Shown here in pieces: positions 36,696 to 46,039 of a stretch of DNA of 64,000 bases. The stretch lies in the NCBI GenBank assembly GCA_030428565.1, contig JAUIDR010000005.1, positions 1-64,000 of the forward strand. The letters are read 5' to 3'. Every line of letters begins with the position of its first letter. Within the stretch, counting starts at the first letter, position 1. A program made the translations under genes and the position numbers. The notes under the pieces were generated by a model that searched no databases, was not told the origin of the DNA, and saw nothing but the letters and a program-made list of their open reading frames with translations. The DNA is from Alphaproteobacteria bacterium. GTDB lineage: Bacteria > Pseudomonadota > Alphaproteobacteria > UBA7985 > JAUIBT01.

Positions 36696-38066
36696 TTAAG
36701 AAGCAACGGGATTGCGCATAGTCACCAGCTCTTCGGCGGCGGTGGGGTGGATGCCCACGGTGGCGTCAAAATCGGCTTTGGTCGCGCCCATTTTCATCGC
36801 CACCGCAAAGCCTTGTACGACTTCGCCTGCGTCCGGACCGATGAAATGCAGGCCCAGCACGCGGTCGGTCTCCTTACAGACGATCAGCTTCATCAGCATC
36901 TTTTCATCGCGATCGGGCAAGACGTGCTTCATGGCGCGGCCAGTCGAGCGATACACGTCGATCTCATAGCCTTGCGCGCGCGCTTCTTCTTCGCTCAGGC
37001 CGATGGTGCCTACGTTGGGGTCAGAAAAGACGGCGGTCGCAATATTGCTGTAATCCATGCGCCGGGGCTTGCCTTTAAAATGCGTATCGACAAAGGCCAT
37101 GGCCTCGCCCAGGGCGACAGGCGTCAGCTGCATGCGGTCGATGACATCGCCCAGAGCATAGATACCCGGCACCGAGGTCTCAAAGTCCTGATCGACTTCA
37201 ATCGCGCCGTGGCTGTTGAGGGCAACGCCCAGTTCCTCTAGGCCCAGATTATGGGTGTTGGGGCGCCGTCCTGTGGCCATCAGCACTTGGTCAAAGCGCT
37301 GGCTGGGCAGGTCTTGGCCGCCCTCCTGCCAGGCCACGTCGATCGCGCCCGCTTGGCCCTCAAGCGCCTGCAAGGTGGTGAAGGGCTTGATGGTAACGCC
37401 CTTGTTTTGCATCTGTTGGGTCAGGTGATCGCGCAGGTCTTCATCAAAGCCGCGCAACAGCTTGTCGGCGCGAAAGGCTAGCGTTACGTCCGCGCCCAGG
37501 CCGTTCATGATGCCCGCGAACTCAACCGCGATATAGCCCGAGCCATAGACCAGGAATTTTTCCGGGAAATCTTGCAGCTCAAACAATTCGTTGGAGGTCA
37601 AGGCCAACTCTGCGCCAGGGATGGGCAAGCGCGAGGGGTGGCCGCCGACAGCGATTAGGATCTTATCGGCGGTGATGGTCTGCCCGTCTAGGTCGATGGT
37701 CTTGGCGCCGGCTAGCTTGGCGCGGCCGTGGTGGACCTCAACGCCCGCCGGGATCAAGACCGAGTGCTCATAGACCCGCTCAAGGCGGTCGATTTCAGCG
37801 TCTTTGGCCGCCATCAGCTTTTGCCAGTCAAAGCTGGGTTTGCCGCTCAACGACCAGCCATAGCCTTCAGCGTCGTGTAGTTCTTCACCGAAATGACTGG
37901 CGTAGGAGAAAAGCTTTTTGGGCACGCAGCCGCGAATTACACAGGTGCCGCCCCAGCGATAATCTTCAGCAATACCCACTTTGGCGCCGGTGGCAGCCGC
38001 CATTCTGGAAGCGCGCACCCCGCCAGAACCCCCGCCGATGACAAACAGATCGTAGTGCTGGCTCAT
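36696..38066 (-). CDS. gor: Glutathione-disulfide reductase
   Basis: It reduces GSSG with NADPH, keeping the cytosol reduced. The 456 residues show FAD motif IGGGSGGVRAS, redox-active disulfide GGTCVIRGCVPKKL, NADPH motif GSGYIAVEFAG, second FAD motif ALGDV, and catalytic HPTAAEE near the end. AAAGGA precedes ATG 38066. It heads an operon with the GNAT gene. Confidence 0.94.
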   Translation of the reverse strand: MSQHYDLFVIGGGSGGVRASRMAAATGAKVGIAEDYRWGGTCVIRGCVPKKLFSYASHFGEELHDAEGYGWSLSGKPSFDWQKLMAAKDAEIDRLERVYEHSVLIPAGVEVHHGRAKLAGAKTIDLDGQTITADKILIAVGGHPSRLPIPGAELALTSNELFELQDFPEKFLVYGSGYIAVEFAGIMNGLGADVTLAFRADKLLRGFDEDLRDHLTQQMQNKGVTIKPFTTLQALEGQAGAIDVAWQEGGQDLPSQRFDQVLMATGRRPNTHNLGLEELGVALNSHGAIEVDQDFETSVPGIYALGDVIDRMQLTPVALGEAMAFVDTHFKGKPRRMDYSNIATAVFSDPNVGTIGLSEEEARAQGYEIDVYRSTGRAMKHVLPDRDEKMLMKLIVCKETDRVLGLHFIGPDAGEVVQGFAVAMKMGATKADFDATVGIHPTAAEELVTMRNPVAS

Positions 38067-38310
38067 AGGGGCATCCTTTTTTTGTGGCTCAGTTGTGGGC
38101 AGATCGCGCTGTCATGGGTCTCGTGCCGCGTTGCCCTCACAACTTAACCGGGCATAGAGGCTTGCCGAGCCCGGTAGTTTTGGTCAAACTCTAGGTCTGT
38201 GAGGTCGGGCCTTAGCGCCAAGACCGCTCCTATGTAGGAGCTGGCTTCGGCCGCGTCCAGGCCCGAACTCATACTCCGGTTGAACCCCCGTGAAACAGGA
38301 GGAGCAAGCC

Positions 38311-39003
38311 ATGTGTGGACGCTACCAGTTTGCCACCCCGGTCGAGGAGACAGGCCGCTGGTTCGACTTGGCCAGCATTACCCCGGTACCGCCCAACGAC
38401 AACGCCGCGCCGACGCAAAACTTGTCCGTAATCGCCAAGGGGCCGGATGGCCGCTTGCACGCGGTGGCGATGCAGTGGGGCTTGGTGCCCTCTTGGGCCA
38501 AAGATGCGAGCGGTGGTGCGCGGATGATCAACGCGCGCTCAGAGACCGTGTTCGAAAAGCCCAGTTTTCGCTATGCGGCTGCGCACAATCCTTGCGTAGT
38601 ACCCGCCAATGCCTTTTACGAATGGAAGCGCCAGGACAAGGCCAAGCAGCCCTACAAGATCACCTGGCCCGACCATCCCTTGTTCTTCTTTTTGGGCATT
38701 TGGGATGTCTGGAAGGGCGGGCCAGCGCCACTCTACAGCTTTGCGATTTTGACCCGCGAGGCCAACCCCTCAATCGCCGAGCTGCACGAGCGCATGCCGA
38801 TTATGGTCGATGGTGAGCAGGCCAAGCGCTGGCTGGAGCACGACAAACGCCACACCACCTTGGACCATCTATCCTATGAGACGGCGCAAGTCCGCTATGC
38901 GGCTGAGCCCGTGGATCGCGCGATCAATTCGACCCGCGCCGCAAAGGCGCACGATGCTTCACAAGCGCGGGTTGGTCAGCAAGGCCAGGGGCGATTGTTT
39001 TAG
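38311..39003 (+). CDS. yedK: SRAP-domain protein (YedK/HMCES family)
   Basis: SRAP proteins crosslink covalently to abasic sites in single-stranded DNA and shield them. Cys2 (MCGRYQ) is the crosslinking residue after Met removal, NARSETVFEKPSFR holds the conserved Asn/Arg, PANAFYEWK the Glu, and LHERMPIMV the His. ATG 38311 has AGGAGGAG upstream, so the track start at 38290 is rejected; this gives 230 aa. A GAAC-N7-AAAC motif upstream resembles a half-degenerate alphaproteobacterial LexA box, but weakly. Confidence 0.94.
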   Translation: MCGRYQFATPVEETGRWFDLASITPVPPNDNAAPTQNLSVIAKGPDGRLHAVAMQWGLVPSWAKDASGGARMINARSETVFEKPSFRYAAAHNPCVVPANAFYEWKRQDKAKQPYKITWPDHPLFFFLGIWDVWKGGPAPLYSFAILTREANPSIAELHERMPIMVDGEQAKRWLEHDKRHTTLDHLSYETAQVRYAAEPVDRAINSTRAAKAHDASQARVGQQGQGRLF

Positions 39004-39093
39004 CAAGCAGTGACGTGAAACCGGCACTTAGCCCCAAAAGAAAACGACACCGAAAGAAAACTAAACCAAAAGCAAAGTAGTTCTGAGGCACCT

Positions 39094-39777
39094 ATGCGAG
39101 ACCAAGGCGCGACGCCCGAAAGCGAGGCTGCATACCGTTGACTCACGCTGCATTGCTATCGCTTTGGTGAACCTCGCAGTGAGCTGACCCTCGCCGCACC
39201 CAAGGGGCTGGAGTTCGCCAGGCTGTGCCCAAGTCTATGTCTTAATGAGGAGGGTTTTCCCACGTTGGCCGCGACCGCTTGGGGTGGGTTTGGCGTGCAC
39301 TATGATCGCGCAAGTGCCGAGGCGACGCTGGCGAACCCGCTAGGTTTGTCCCCTGCGTTGGGGGAGGCCGTGGAGAGCTGGCAGGCGCTCGCCTTGCCGG
39401 TCTCTCATGTCGGGGCGGTCACTGGTCCCATGGCTGTGCTGACGTCGGCAGGTTTCGATTCTCACGAGCCCGACCAGTTACCGCGTATTCGCCATTTCTT
39501 GCAGGGCATTGTTCAGGTGTTGGCTTTCTATACCCAAATGCCAGACAACCTTCGCCGTGATGTCTTTACCGGGCATGATATGAACGAAGGTTGTACCATG
39601 TCACTTTGGCCGGGTGAGAAGGCCATGATCCAAGCCGCCTATGGCAGCGGGCTCCATCGCGACTTGATGGACAAAAGCCGGGATGGTTCGACCTTTGATC
39701 GCAGTTCTTTTACGCGCGCCCTGCTGGTCGCGAGCCAGGGGAGTTGGGACGGCGACCCACTGGCTGGCTTGATGTAG
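39094..39777 (+). pseudogene. CrtA-like (spheroidene-monooxygenase-like) gene with in-frame TGA
   Basis: ATG 39094 has GAGG 5 nt upstream and reads 15 codons (MRDQGATPESEAAYR) into TGA at 39139. The same frame then continues open for 212 codons to TAG at 39777, starting LTLHCYRFGEP, which looks like the first strand of a ferredoxin-like fold. The track reports only the part from TTG 39265. The layout ESWQALALPVSHVGAVTG, TMSLWPGEKAMIQAAYG, HRDLM, FDRSSFTR and GSWDGDPL resembles CrtA-type proteins. I call it a pseudogene, with readthrough or sequence error as alternatives. The family call is moderate. Confidence 0.5.
39142..39183 (+). other. Potential stem-loop directly after the in-frame TGA
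   Basis: CTCA-cg-CTGC (39142-39151) can pair with GCAG-TGAG (39176-39183) around a loop of about 24 nt, starting on the first base after the TGA at 39139-39141. Such placement is seen for recoding elements, but GC-rich coding DNA often folds by chance. Confidence 0.35.
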
Positions 39778-39806
39778 AACCGTTTGCAGGAGCGACGGGG
39801 GCTCGA

Positions 39807-41174
39807 CTAGGCCTCTGGCAGCGACTCTCGCCAATTCGTGACAATTTCGAAGCCATAGGTCTTGCACACGTCGTCGATCGGCAGAACCAGGGCCTCGCTA
39901 TCAGAAGCCGATACCAGCAAACCAACGATTTCAGGCTCGTCATCCTCGCTCCTTGGGCGCGTTACGACCAGGGCTCCGCTGTCCCCGGCGTCAGCAAATC
40001 GTTGGTTGTTGTTATCGACAATGACAGCGCGCGAGTAGAAGACCGAACCATGGAATTTGAGCGCTTGAGCGGAAGTCGGATAGACGGTGCCGCTGTATTC
40101 AATCAATTGGGACTGCTCCAATGCGCTGTCCGGGTCTTCTACAATGATTTTCGAAATTGCGGCCCGTGTGTGTCCTGTTGTACGCCCCCATTTTTGAACC
40201 CTGTCATTGGGCTTTAGCAAGTTTCGTTTGGGACTGCCGCTCGCTGCCGCCGCCTCGGATTGGTTCAAAGCTGCGTGAACGCTTGGCGTGTCATAGACCG
40301 GGGTGCTGGTCTGCTGCCCTGTTGCGGTGAACTCCGGGGCCCCTTGTTGTGAACTCAACAAGAAGGGCGGTCTAGTATCTGGTTCATGGCTCATACGAAT
40401 AAACTGGCTGAGGTTGAACCAAGACACATCTCGATTGCTGTTGTCCGAGACGCTAGCGGGGAGGCCCATGTTCATCTCTGCCGAGCCAGCATAGTTGCCG
40501 ACGAGCCGCACCGCTGAGGTACCGATACCAATATCCATAATTCCTGGCATGATAACCGGCAGGCCCCTTGGCGCGTGATTGCATCCGCCGATGACGTGGT
40601 TGCAGGTCAGGCCAAGAATATCGCCGACTTCGGCACCATTTGATTTGTGATAGAGGTCAAAGGCCGGGCCGTCGATCAGGCGAACAAGCAACCCCAGCGT
40701 TCCACAACTGCGCTCATTGGCTAGCGATAGGGACGAGCCGCAGCCAATAAACGGTAACGCAACACCTTCCTCGAAAAAAACATTGGTCGCCTTGGCGGTG
40801 GAGGGCGCAACGAGTTTTGTTACCTGCTTGTGTGGTTTTTCATAGGTGATTTCCAGCGTGACCGCACGCAGTTGCTCAACCGCCTTTCACGCTTTCTCCA
40901 GTTCACTGCGAAAGGCGGCATTGACGGGCAGGCGGGTGGTGGCCAGCAACGTTGCTGGCTTGCCTTCTCCGCCATCGAAACCCAGGGTTTCAAGTTTAAC
41001 AATGGGGGCAGCTTGAAAGCGGTTTAGCGCTGCGTCCGAAATCTCAAAGCGAAGATCTTGGAGTGCTTCGGTTTTGGGTGCTTCCAAGCTCGTCGGTAGT
41101 CGCAATATGCCCGCCGGTTGGGCCCAACCGGCAAAGGCGCGCCGATATTCGCTGGCGCTATGGAGTGGTGGCAT
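39807..41174 (-). pseudogene. NAL1-like trypsin-fold protease gene interrupted by in-frame TGA
   Basis: The track lists two minus-strand ORFs (95 aa from 41174; 294 aa from 40691), but they share one frame. ATG 41174 has AGAAGG upstream. TGA at 40889-40887 follows SELEKA, and the frame then stays open to 39807. The stretch before the track's TTG start (IGCGSSLSLANERSCGTLG) belongs to the protease fold, so 40691 is not the true start. The triad candidates are His in GLTCNHVIGG, Asp in NRDVSWFNL and Ser in DAGDSGALVV; KWGRTTGHT also fits the NAL1-like family. Full length would be about 455 residues. It is downstream of and probably co-transcribed with the lipase gene. GC is lower than the flanks. 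Confidence 0.7.
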
Positions 41175-41309
41175 GCATGTAGCCTTCTATTCGTTGGTTG
41201 ATCAGCGCGTTCACCGATGCGGTTTTACCCCGTGAGCCTTCGATGGATCGATCCCCGGATCTTTTACCGGTCTAAGGACCTGGCTGGGGTCGCGGTTGCC
41301 CGCGTGGCC

Positions 41310-42758
41310 TCAGTCGTCGTCCGGCGCTCCAAGCAGAACAAATTTCCGCTCTACAGTTTTTGTGCCCAAGCGTACGCTGATATTGTAGACACCCCACGGC
41401 TTCATGTCGGTTAAGTCGACCTCGTGTTCCACATCCCTGTGGCGCGTATTGGAGACAGTGATGGACCATTTCTTTTCGGTTCGACCGACGCTTGTATCTT
41501 CGGCTCCGCCGTCCTCCTCGCGGCCATCGACGGGCGCTATCCAGGCAAGCGTGAATTCAAGTTCGAGGGCGTTTTGAACCTCAGGAAAGACGACGCGGAC
41601 GCCAAATGGTTCATCACTTTGCGTAAAATCGCTCGCGACGAACAGCGCCATTTCTGAGATTTGGTTGCGAATGGCCTCGTCCAAATTGACCGCAGATACG
41701 GGCTGCATGGGCTGCCCTTCAGGCGGGAACAGGCGCTGCATTTCGGCTTTAAACCGAGCTGATTCGTGTAAGTCCTCATGCTTTCCGGTCACAATGAACC
41801 ATTCTTCAGCCCCACTGAGTGCGCTTAGTACAGAGACAGTTCCATCTCCCGATGAACGGGATTCTTGCACAATGATCTCGTCGCCAAAAAGCTTGATCTG
41901 ATCGAGGGTCGTTTTGCTGCTAGCGGCAAAATACATATACGCTGGAAGCCCCTCTTGTTCCCGATCGAGCGACCCCCAAAATTGCTCGACGTTTTCCCAC
42001 GCGTCGCTGGGGACTGGGGGGTGGAAGTGGTGCGCCAGTGCATCGTCGGTCATTGCCACCTCAACAATGTCTGGGCGGTCAGCAAAATATTGCCGAACAA
42101 AGCCTGTGCCGGGTCGTGGACCTAATTCGAGTGCGCCCGTGCGTGTGGCATCGCGGAGCAGTGCCGCTTGGCGCTTGGCGTTCAAAAAGAAGTGGAAGGG
42201 CATGGACCGGTTGATGCCAAGCAGGTTTGCCAGCAGCAGCGGTGAACCTTGGTGGGGAGTGCCTAAAAAGGCAACACGCTTGATTTGCTGACGAACACTT
42301 GTTTGCAGCCCATGGCTTTGGGCTTCCAAGCAGGATCGTGTGACAAGCCCGCCCATGGAATGGGGGATAATCGTAATGTCGTGGTGAGTGTTGGCGAAAT
42401 TTTTGTTGAGCCACTGCGCAAATAAGTGGGCGTTGACAGAATTCGATTGGCGCCAATCATAGGCAAACCAGCGAAACGACCGGTCTTGATCGTCAATGAT
42501 GTCATCATTTGTTTCTTGCCGGTCGTCAAAGCCAAGGACGGCAACGAAGTATCGCCGTAAATTTTCGTATATTTCCAGTGATATCAACGAAGTAGCCGGA
42601 TAGTGCCACAAGGGCTCGGCCTCATAGTATTCATTGGACCTCATGTTTTCTTCGAACGCGGTCTTGTTCGACCAATTGGCGGGCCAAACCCGCTTGCCGT
42701 CTTTGTCCAAGAGTGTTGAGCCAAGAATACCCGGCACAAAAATCACGACTTCTGACAT
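41310..42758 (-). CDS. LCAT-like alpha/beta-hydrolase with beta-rich C-terminal domain
   Basis: A 482-residue cytosolic hydrolase of the lecithin:cholesterol-acyltransferase type. VIFVPGILGSTLLDKDGKRVW opens the fold, IIPHSMGGLVTRSC carries the nucleophile Ser, and SSGDGTVSV and GKHEDLHES offer Asp and His. Residues from about 360 on form a separate beta-rich domain of unknown type. GGGAGG precedes ATG 42758. GC is low: the sample lines I counted give 29 of 60. The trypsin-like gene follows 135 bp downstream on the same strand. The pair may be a defence or lipid-acting module, but this is inference. Confidence 0.82.
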   Translation of the reverse strand: MSEVVIFVPGILGSTLLDKDGKRVWPANWSNKTAFEENMRSNEYYEAEPLWHYPATSLISLEIYENLRRYFVAVLGFDDRQETNDDIIDDQDRSFRWFAYDWRQSNSVNAHLFAQWLNKNFANTHHDITIIPHSMGGLVTRSCLEAQSHGLQTSVRQQIKRVAFLGTPHQGSPLLLANLLGINRSMPFHFFLNAKRQAALLRDATRTGALELGPRPGTGFVRQYFADRPDIVEVAMTDDALAHHFHPPVPSDAWENVEQFWGSLDREQEGLPAYMYFAASSKTTLDQIKLFGDEIIVQESRSSGDGTVSVLSALSGAEEWFIVTGKHEDLHESARFKAEMQRLFPPEGQPMQPVSAVNLDEAIRNQISEMALFVASDFTQSDEPFGVRVVFPEVQNALELEFTLAWIAPVDGREEDGGAEDTSVGRTEKKWSITVSNTRHRDVEHEVDLTDMKPWGVYNISVRLGTKTVERKFVLLGAPDDD

Positions 42759-43025
42759 ACGAAACCTCCCGCTAGATCATCATGGGACCGGCAGGATGTC
42801 TGTTTGAGCCTTGCCAAAAAGGCCTGAGTGCGTGCCGATCAACTTTGATAATACACGTAGTGTGATAATAAATCCACTTAAACCCGGTAATATGTCGAAG
42901 CGTATGTCTGCTGCTGGCCGGTCCCGTATCACACGCCAAGGCTCAACAGTCGATTGACCGCCCTCGCTTGCAAAGAAAATTTTCTGGAAAGATGTAAAGA
43001 CCAAGACCTTCGGCCAGCCCAGCCC

Positions 43026-43871
43026 CTAACCCTTAAAGCCCTGGGCGACGATGAACTGCTCGCGGGAGTCCGAGCGCGAAGCGTCGGGTTTGACCGTCTG
43101 CACCTTCTTGAAATTGGTCTTCAGGCGGTCCAGCGTCTCTTTTTGTGCGCCGCCTTGCAGGACTTTGGCGACGAAAGTGCCGCCGGGTGCCAGCAACTGT
43201 TCGGCCACGTCAAAAGCGATGTCGATCAGCGTCATGACCCGCAGGTGGTCGGTCTGGGCGTGCCCGGTCGAGGGGGCCGCCATGTCCGAGATGACAGCAT
43301 CCAGTTTGCCACCCGCTTGTTCGATCACCCAGGCTTGTGTGTCTTCATCGCGCATGTCGCCTTGCCAGATAACCGCGCCCGGTACAGGCTCGACCTCTTG
43401 CAGGTCAATGCCGAGTACGCGCGCATCAGACGGCTTGGGGTTCTCGTTATCGGCCTGATCCGCGCCGGTCCGCCGCGCCGCCACTTGCAGCCAACCGCCG
43501 GGTGCGCAGCCCAAGTCCAACACCCGCGCGCCTGGCTTTAGGAAGCCAAAGCGATCATCCAGCCCCACCAGCTTGAAGGCCGCGCGCGACCTGTAGCCTT
43601 GGCGCTTGGCCTCGGCGACGAAGGGGTCGTTGAGCTGGCGATTGAGCCAGCGTGCTGAGGAGTTGGAGCGTTTGCGGGCGGTCTTGACCTGGGTCGTCAG
43701 CTGGCGTTGCGCACCGATGGCCTGCATGGGGTCACCTTGAGCTGCGGCGTTGGGCTTGACGGCCAGGCCGATAGCTTTGGGGTCGGGGCGCTTGGCGGAC
43801 TTCACACCGACTTTGCTGCGGGGTTTGGCGCCACTCCTGGTCTGGGAAGAGGCGCTGGTTTTTTTTGACAT
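43026..43871 (-). CDS. rlmE: 23S rRNA (uridine-2'-O)-methyltransferase RlmE (FtsJ)
   Basis: It methylates U2552 of 23S rRNA in the large subunit. The fold is clear from [24 protein letters not shown] motif [24 protein letters not shown] and FVAKVLQGG, which supply the Lys-Asp-Lys catalytic residues. The 281 residues include an unusually long basic N-terminal extension of about 70 residues. It lies downstream of ppx/gppA on the same strand, the common alphaproteobacterial arrangement. Confidence 0.94.
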   Translation of the reverse strand: MSKKTSASSQTRSGAKPRSKVGVKSAKRPDPKAIGLAVKPNAAAQGDPMQAIGAQRQLTTQVKTARKRSNSSARWLNRQLNDPFVAEAKRQGYRSRAAFKLVGLDDRFGFLKPGARVLDLGCAPGGWLQVAARRTGADQADNENPKPSDARVLGIDLQEVEPVPGAVIWQGDMRDEDTQAWVIEQAGGKLDAVISDMAAPSTGHAQTDHLRVMTLIDIAFDVAEQLLAPGGTFVAKVLQGGAQKETLDRLKTNFKKVQTVKPDASRSDSREQFIVAQGFKG

Positions 43872-43965
43872 AAGAGGGCGTACGCAAAGCTGAAAGTAAA
43901 ACGGGCCACTTTGCAGCGGCGGGGCTAGTCTAGTCCTGCAGGGCGATAAACACCACAGGCAATGG

Positions 43966-44019
43966 CCAGTCGGTGGGGCCAGTCGGCGGGGGCCAGTCGG
44001 CGGGGGCCAGTCGGCGGGG
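43966..44019. repeat. 13-14-bp tandem repeat, 4 copies
   Basis: Units of ccagtcggcggggg type (one with cggtgggg) fill much of the spacer between ppx/gppA and rlmE. Confidence 0.92.
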
Positions 44020-44063
44020 CCTTGGGCGGCAAGTGCGGGATGGCTGACCGCGGATCGGCGGGG

Positions 44064-45620
44064 CTAGTGCGGGCGCTCGTTGTCCGCCGGGTGGCGGCGC
44101 GCTTTTTGGCTGTGCGGGCTGTTGGCTTGACGCCCATCGCTTTGCCGGCTTTCAGCATGTCGGCCATCACCTTTGGCGCCCTGTCCCCGCTTGCGATAGC
44201 GCTTGGAGCGTCCGCTGTTTTTGCCCGTCGGTTGCTTGACCGCTGCGTCCTCGCCGCCGCTCGTACGCTTGGATTTACCGCGCAGGGCCGCCCCTTTGCG
44301 CGGCTGTGCCATCAGCTCATAGAGCATGCCTTCACGCAGGCCGCGATCGGCCACCCTTAGGCGCTGCAACGGGAAGGTGTCCAAAATGCCCTGAAGGATC
44401 GCGCAGCCGGGCAGCACCAAATCCGCGCGGTGGGTACCGATGCTCTGCAGCTTGGCGCGCTCCTCATGGCTCATGGCGAGCAGGCGCTGACAGATGCGCT
44501 CGATGGCGTTGATGGTCAGATAGGAGCCATCGACCCGCGAGCGGTCATAGCGCTCTAGCCCCTGCACCAGGGCCGACAGCGTGGTGACGGTGCCCGAGGT
44601 GCCGATCAGTTGCACCTTGGCCTGGCGTTGGTGGGTGGCGATGCGATTGCGCCGCTCAAAATCGGCCAGGGCGTCCGCCATTTCCTGGCGAATAGCGGTA
44701 TAGTCTTCGCGCGACAGCGTTTGATCCGGCTGCTGCCGATTGGCCCCCTCGGGCGCGGGCTCAGCGGTGCCTTGTACGCGCGCGGCATAGCGCTCGGCCA
44801 AAGTCACCACGCCCATCGGCAAGGAGATGGAGTCCAGGGCGCGGGGGCGATAACCGCCCTTGACCTGCAGCCAAGAAATCTCGGTCGAGCCGCCACCAAT
44901 ATCAAAAACCAAGGCATAGGGACGGCGCGGATTCATCAGCGGGGCGCAACCCATGAAGCCCAGTTGGGCTTCTTCTTGGCCTGAAATCAGCTCTAAGGTT
45001 AAGCCGGTTTCGCGACGCACCCGTTTTAAGAAGTCGTCGCAGTTGTCGGCGGCACGGCAGGCTTCGGTGGCGATGCAACGCACCTTGTCTACGCGGTGAT
45101 TGGCGATGATGCTGGAGCAGGCTTTCAGCGATGCCAGCGTGCGCGAAATGGCTTCCTCGCCGAGTTCGCCGCTCAGTGCGAGGCCTTCGCCTAACCGCAC
45201 GATCCGTGAGTAGGATTCCAAGATCCGAAAGGGCGCGCGTGGGCGGCTGCCTTTAGCCGGGCGCACCGACGGCACTTCGCCCAGGCGGTGCCCCCCTGGC
45301 ACGCGCCGAGCGACCAAAAGACGGCAGTTGTTGGTGCCTAAATCGAGCGCCGCAAAGACGCCACTACCCTGGCCGCGGCGATGGTGGGAGCGCGGCCCGC
45401 CGGGACTCCGGTTAGAATCCCGCTGTAAATCCCGCTGAGTATCCCTGTTTGAATCTTTATGTGTCGAGGGACCGCGTTCACGGGCGGGCGCAGTTCGCAC
45501 GGGCGCGCCATGGTTCGCGTGTTGAGCGGCCATTTTTTCAGATGCTAGGTCCGGTGTTGCGGCGTCGCCAGGCGCGCCCGGATTTGCCTGCGATGCCAGC
45601 GGGGAGATCTGTTCGTTCAT
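44064..45620 (-). CDS. ppx: Exopolyphosphatase / pppGpp phosphohydrolase (Ppx/GppA family)
   Basis: A 518-residue member of the actin-fold Ppx/GppA family, acting on polyphosphate or pppGpp. The domain spans about residues 85-440, with ALDLGTNNCRLLVA, RCIATEACRAADN, FDIGGGSTEISW and LIGTSGTVTTL. Both ends are disordered: the N-terminal 85 residues contain a 12-bp DNA repeat coding RDTQRDLQRDSN, and the C-terminal 75 are Lys/Arg/Gly-rich. Which of the two substrates is used cannot be said. rlmE follows. Confidence 0.92.
   Translation of the reverse strand: MNEQISPLASQANPGAPGDAATPDLASEKMAAQHANHGAPVRTAPARERGPSTHKDSNRDTQRDLQRDSNRSPGGPRSHHRRGQGSGVFAALDLGTNNCRLLVARRVPGGHRLGEVPSVRPAKGSRPRAPFRILESYSRIVRLGEGLALSGELGEEAISRTLASLKACSSIIANHRVDKVRCIATEACRAADNCDDFLKRVRRETGLTLELISGQEEAQLGFMGCAPLMNPRRPYALVFDIGGGSTEISWLQVKGGYRPRALDSISLPMGVVTLAERYAARVQGTAEPAPEGANRQQPDQTLSREDYTAIRQEMADALADFERRNRIATHQRQAKVQLIGTSGTVTTLSALVQGLERYDRSRVDGSYLTINAIERICQRLLAMSHEERAKLQSIGTHRADLVLPGCAILQGILDTFPLQRLRVADRGLREGMLYELMAQPRKGAALRGKSKRTSGGEDAAVKQPTGKNSGRSKRYRKRGQGAKGDGRHAESRQSDGRQANSPHSQKARRHPADNERPH
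45412..45459. repeat. In-frame 12-bp tandem repeat in ppx, 4 copies
   Basis: Degenerate units ttagaatcccgc, tgtaaatcccgc, tgagtatccctg and tttgaatcttta encode the Asn/Asp-Arg-rich stretch of the N-terminal tail. Confidence 0.75.
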
Positions 45621-46039
45621 GACCTATAAATGGACGTCGGCCCAGTGAAGCGCAATCGCTTTGTGCAAGGAAGGCCGGCTTTTGCCAACGCGCCGAGGCG
45701 CGAGGCCAGCGCCGGTGACGACCTGGCATGACCAGCCTTGGGCCATCGCTGATGTGTCTGGGCAGATGTGTCACGATTGGGAACATTTTGGCGGTGGTTT
45801 CCCTTTGGCTCACACCTAGCCTTTCCTTGGCCTCAATTGGTGGAAAATGACACAAGATCGCCTTCTATCTCTGATTGTGTACCTAAAAGCATAATGGTAT
45901 ATCTCTTTGCGTTAACTTGAATTTTAAAACGAACATTTCATATCCGATCATCACTCGGTCCATCGTGTCGCGCAATTTTAGCGCTTCTGGCCGGTGCAAG
46001 TGAAGAAAGGATAAAAAAAGAATACTTTGGAGATTTACC
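45621..46039. other. Divergent ppx/autotransporter intergenic region
   Basis: This 419-bp region becomes AT-rich from about 45840. It must hold promoters for both neighbours. A possible autotransporter promoter is TTGAAT ... TATCCG near 45917-45946, but the match is poor. TTGGAGAT stands 7 nt before the autotransporter ATG. No gene or repeat seen. Confidence 0.4.

Noticed and set aside
38280-38310. LexA/SOS box before the SRAP gene
   Set aside because: Only a GAAC-N7-AAAC match is seen, one base off the alphaproteobacterial consensus and next to the ribosome site; too weak to list as a feature.
39094-41174. Genetic code in which TGA is read as Trp
   Set aside because: TGA is used as the terminal stop at many tightly overlapping gene junctions (ATGA, GTGA, TGATG) in this window, so it cannot be a general sense codon.
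42780-43004. 74-codon minus-strand ORF upstream of the lipase gene
   Set aside because: It starts at TTG without a ribosome site and simply continues the rlmE frame past its stop. rlmE already ends at the normal family C-terminus, and the composition is not coding-like.
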